Source of the DNA: Stentor coeruleus
Lineage: Eukaryota; Ciliophora; Heterotrichea; Heterotrichida; Stentoridae
DNA length: 41,085 nt
Direction: 5' to 3'
Assembly (NCBI GenBank): GCA_001970955.1
Contig: MPUH01000663.1
Coordinates: 1-41,085 of the forward strand
Made by a program: the position numbers and the translations under genes. This document shows, one piece after another, positions 38,356 to 41,085 of the stretch (position 1 is the first letter of the stretch; every line of letters begins with the position of its first letter). The notes beneath the pieces are model-generated. The model made no database searches. It had not been told where the DNA came from and worked only from the letters and a program-made list of their open reading frames with translations.

Positions 38356-39304
38356 ATTTTATTTCAATGGTTATTAATCAGATATGGGTATTTTTTTTTA
38401 TTGTAATAGCATTTAAAAGGCATATAAAGTTATTGCACAAATAATAAGAGTTGAAGAGATATGATTTAGTATGCTTGATGAGGAAAATAAGCTACAAAAT
38501 AAATATGTGAATCTTGGATAAATATTATATATTATCAGATTCATTTTATTTGCTGTTTTTTATACATATTATGATACTGAATGCAAATTTTTTTTTTTTA
38601 ATTTAGATACTTTGACTGAGATTTTTTATAGTTATGAGATTTATTTGCCTGAAATGTTTGAATAAATTATAGCATAAGAGGCAAATTTAGAAAAATATTT
38701 TTATGTCATAAAAAATGCTTGTCAGAAATAGTTTAGAAGAAAATTTACTATAATTTTTTTATATTTTCTTAGTTTTGGCTTAAAGCTTATTGTGATTTCT
38801 TCCAATGCATGCATTTATTTATATCTTCTTCATAAAATATTATTATAATTCTTACTATATAATATTTTATTTTTATAAGAAAGGCTTTTTAGCTTAATTC
38901 TCATCAAATCTATTTCCTAATAAGCTGATTATAAACAAATATGCTTTTGAAATAAGCTAATACACATGCTGTATATAAAAAAAATAAGAAGGCCAACAGT
39001 ATTGATACAATAATATTAAAAACTTCTAAACCAGTAAAAATAAAGACTGAATTGCTATTTTTAGAAAGAAAAAAATTCTCACTACATCAGAAAAGTGTGA
39101 AAATACTTTAAACTATCAAACAAAATATAATGAGTTTAAAAGATAAACATAAAGATTTTACGACAAAATTTTTCTAAATTTACATAAGAATAATAGGTAA
39201 AATAACCTAAAATCATTATAATCCAAAAACTACAAAAGAAAATTACAACTTTTACATCAACAAAAACATGAAAATCCTATTCAATACAATCAAATCTATT
39301 ATCA
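38356..39304. other. Intergenic region between FMO and DnaJ genes
   Basis: AT-rich; no gene is seen. It contains a perfect 12-bp palindrome, AATGCATGCATT (38804-38815). Near 38430-38520 a plus frame reads VIAQIIRVEEI then MLDEENKLQNKYVNLG around a TGA. It could be a trace of a dead gene, or chance. Confidence 0.4.
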
Positions 39305-40585
39305 CTAAAAAATAGTTCCGGAGCACTGTACTCTTCTTGCTCCTCCTGAAAGGCGTGGATCTTCTTCATCATCTTCCTTATAATCTGAGTGTATAGCCGT
39401 ATTATTTTCTGTAATCTGAGATTTATCATAAGGAATAGTCTTCAAAGCTCCTTCTCCTTGTGCAAGAACTTTTTCTCCAGGAAGTACTTTCAAAAGTCCT
39501 TCAACAACAGTACTAGGAAGTGACTGTGGAGCAGGGAATTCAACTTCAAAATGTATGAATAAATTTCCAAACTTATAAGGAGTTTTCATCAAAGGCATAC
39601 CAAGTTCTTCTATTGTCCGAATATCACCAGGTTTAACAATATCTCCTGGAGGTCCTTCAATGATTTTAACTCCATCCAAATGGTCAATTTTTACCTTATA
39701 CCCAGTCAAAGCTTCTTTCAATGATATTTTATATTCCATAGCCAAATCAGCTTTTTTTCTCTTGAAAACTGGATGTTCAGCTTCTTCTATAATAACTACA
39801 AAATCCCCAGGACGCATTTCTGGTTCTTCATCACTTTCTCCATAAAACGTGTATTTATGATGATTAGGACACCCTTTATCAACCTGGACCTCAATAATTT
39901 TTTTCTCAGTAATAACCCTAGCCCCTTTACATTTCTTACACTTATACTTAGGATCAATACTCTTCCCAACACCTCTACACTCATCACAAGGCCCTGAACT
40001 TTGTGAATACATTCCTGGTCCAAGTTGAACTAATTTCTTCACATGTCCTCTACCTTTACATTCTGAACATACATTAACTTTACTTCCACCTTGTCCTTTA
40101 CAATCTAAACAAACACGATTTCTGTTTATACTAAGCTTTTTAGTAACTCCATGATATAAGTCATGTAATGATACTACTAGCTTATGGTTTGTATCTGGAG
40201 CTTTTCTCTCACCTTGTTGTTTTCCTCTTCCTTGTCTTCCTGATAACATTTCAAATAAATCTTGAGGTCCATGATCATGAGAACTCATTCCTTGGTTGAT
40301 ACCTTTTTCCCCATATTTGTCGTAAACCTTACGTTTTTCTGTATCTGATAATATTTCCGCAGCATGAGTGATTTCTGCGAATAATTTTGGGTCTCCTCCT
40401 TTATCAGGGTGTTTGGTTTTTGCTAAGACTCGGTATTTTTTCTTGATATCTGCACAACTTGCTGTTTTGTCAACCTCTAAAAGCTCATAAAATTTATCGT
40501 TGTCGACTTCTTCTGGACTATCGCTGCCTCCGTGACCATGATGTCCTGAGAAGAACTCATGAAAAGGAAACCCTCCTCCGAACAT
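39305..40585 (-). CDS. Type I DnaJ/Hsp40 co-chaperone (DNAJA-like)
   Basis: This 426-residue Hsp70 co-chaperone has the J domain at about 32-93 with HPD at 59-61 (KTKHPDKGG). A Gly/Gln-containing linker follows. The zinc region has four CxxCxG-type motifs (CLDCKGQG, CSECKGRG, CDECRGVG, CKKCKGAR) at about 159-222. The client-binding C-terminal domains then match DNAJA/Ydj1. It stimulates Hsp70 ATPase and delivers unfolded clients. The family usually ends in a CaaX box. Here the end is GGARRVQCSGTIF, with the cysteine six residues from the stop instead of four, so prenylation is unlikely. The N-terminus has an unusual Gly/His-rich leader (HHGHGG). ATG start, TAG stop. Confidence 0.93.
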   Translation of the reverse strand: MFGGGFPFHEFFSGHHGHGGSDSPEEVDNDKFYELLEVDKTASCADIKKKYRVLAKTKHPDKGGDPKLFAEITHAAEILSDTEKRKVYDKYGEKGINQGMSSHDHGPQDLFEMLSGRQGRGKQQGERKAPDTNHKLVVSLHDLYHGVTKKLSINRNRVCLDCKGQGGSKVNVCSECKGRGHVKKLVQLGPGMYSQSSGPCDECRGVGKSIDPKYKCKKCKGARVITEKKIIEVQVDKGCPNHHKYTFYGESDEEPEMRPGDFVVIIEEAEHPVFKRKKADLAMEYKISLKEALTGYKVKIDHLDGVKIIEGPPGDIVKPGDIRTIEELGMPLMKTPYKFGNLFIHFEVEFPAPQSLPSTVVEGLLKVLPGEKVLAQGEGALKTIPYDKSQITENNTAIHSDYKEDDEEDPRLSGGARRVQCSGTIF

Positions 40586-41085
40586 ATTTATAATCTAGAA
40601 TGTTCTATATTGGTATTTTTTTTGGTAGGATATGGATGGAATGATAGGGTTTTTTGAGAAATGGATGTTAAAGTTGGATGAAAATGGAGATTTGGCAGAA
40701 GTTTTGTAATGGGATTTTGGAGGGTGAAGGGGAGGTTTTGGGTTAGGATTAGGATTTTGAAGGAAGTTTTTGGATTTTTTGTAGTTTTGGGTTTATGTGG
40801 GTTTTGGATTAAGGGTATTGGAATGTTGTGATTTTAGGAATTATGATTTTTTTAGTTTTTTGATTTGTAAGGTAGGATTTTTATATTGGAGGAATTATGG
40901 AGGTGAGGCTAAGGGATGAGAATTTAGGAATCAGGAGGATTTTTGGAGGTGCTAATGAAAATATAGATGTTATATTAATTGATTGTTTTTGGATAAATTT
41001 ATAGATTTAATTGGGCTATGAATGATTGTGAGATAACTTATTGTGTATATTTTTATAGTTGATGATTAGAAGTAAATAATATATT
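40586..41085. other. Upstream region of the DnaJ gene, C-depleted
   Basis: From about 40,620 to 40,960 the plus strand has almost no C and many G and T, so the coding strand of the DnaJ gene is C-rich and G-free before its start. It contains GGGTTAGGATTAGG, which is not a tandem telomere repeat. No gene is seen. Confidence 0.45.

Noticed and set aside
40735..40765. GGGTTAGGATTAGG as a telomere-like repeat
   Set aside because: There is no tandem array. It lies in a long G/T-rich, C-poor stretch where such words are expected.
1..41085. CRISPR array, prophage, integrase or insertion sequence
   Set aside because: No regularly spaced repeats, transposase or integrase motifs were seen. The short repeats present are duplications or assembly joins.

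Overview
The window is AT-rich nuclear DNA from a ciliated protist, most likely a heterotrich ciliate close to Stentor. Three observations point there. Intact genes read in the standard code. Two genes are split by introns of exactly 15 nt (GTAAAAATCATACAG in a DNase II gene and GTAATCAATAATTAG in an ALG9 gene), a size known from heterotrich macronuclear genomes. The gene set is eukaryotic and partly ciliary (DZIP1, a CCDC177-like coiled-coil protein). All 25 readable gene ends use TAA or TAG and none uses TGA. No gene is cut by either window edge.

Layout. 0-2.5 kb: two head-to-head theta-like GST genes, with a diverged repeat on both sides of the first. 2.9-6.1 kb: two minus-strand paralogues with disordered bodies, C-terminal coiled coils and CaaX-type ends. 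6.5-8.8 kb: DNase II and a secreted-looking SET-domain protein, divergent around an E2F-like site. 9-14.2 kb: a tiny membrane protein, mitochondrial-type leucyl-tRNA synthetase and DZIP1. 14.6-20 kb: small unknown genes and a badly broken DnaJ pseudogene. 20.2-23.7 kb: a CCDC177-like coiled-coil protein and ornithine decarboxylase. 23.7-31 kb: a gene-sparse stretch with three tandem MYB genes, one clear and one faint decayed MYB copy, and a 12-nt element shared by the three promoters. 31.7-40.6 kb: ALG9, a Cet1-type mRNA 5'-triphosphatase, an unknown protein, an E2 enzyme, a small unknown protein, a flavin monooxygenase and a type I DnaJ.

The genes are mostly unrelated housekeeping or ciliary genes, with no operon-like pathway. 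The local groups look like tandem duplications: the GST pair, the CaaX pair and the MYB cluster. The base N occurs six times. Five of these lie between direct copies of 35-72 bp, which looks like unmerged contig overlap; one falsely breaks leucyl-tRNA synthetase and another adds 24 false codons to the SET gene.

The observations most worth following are the MYB birth-and-death cluster with its shared promoter element, the paired CaaX coiled-coil proteins, the absence of TGA stops, the strand-asymmetric base composition around genes, the decayed DnaJ gene, and the unresolved 5' end of ornithine decarboxylase.
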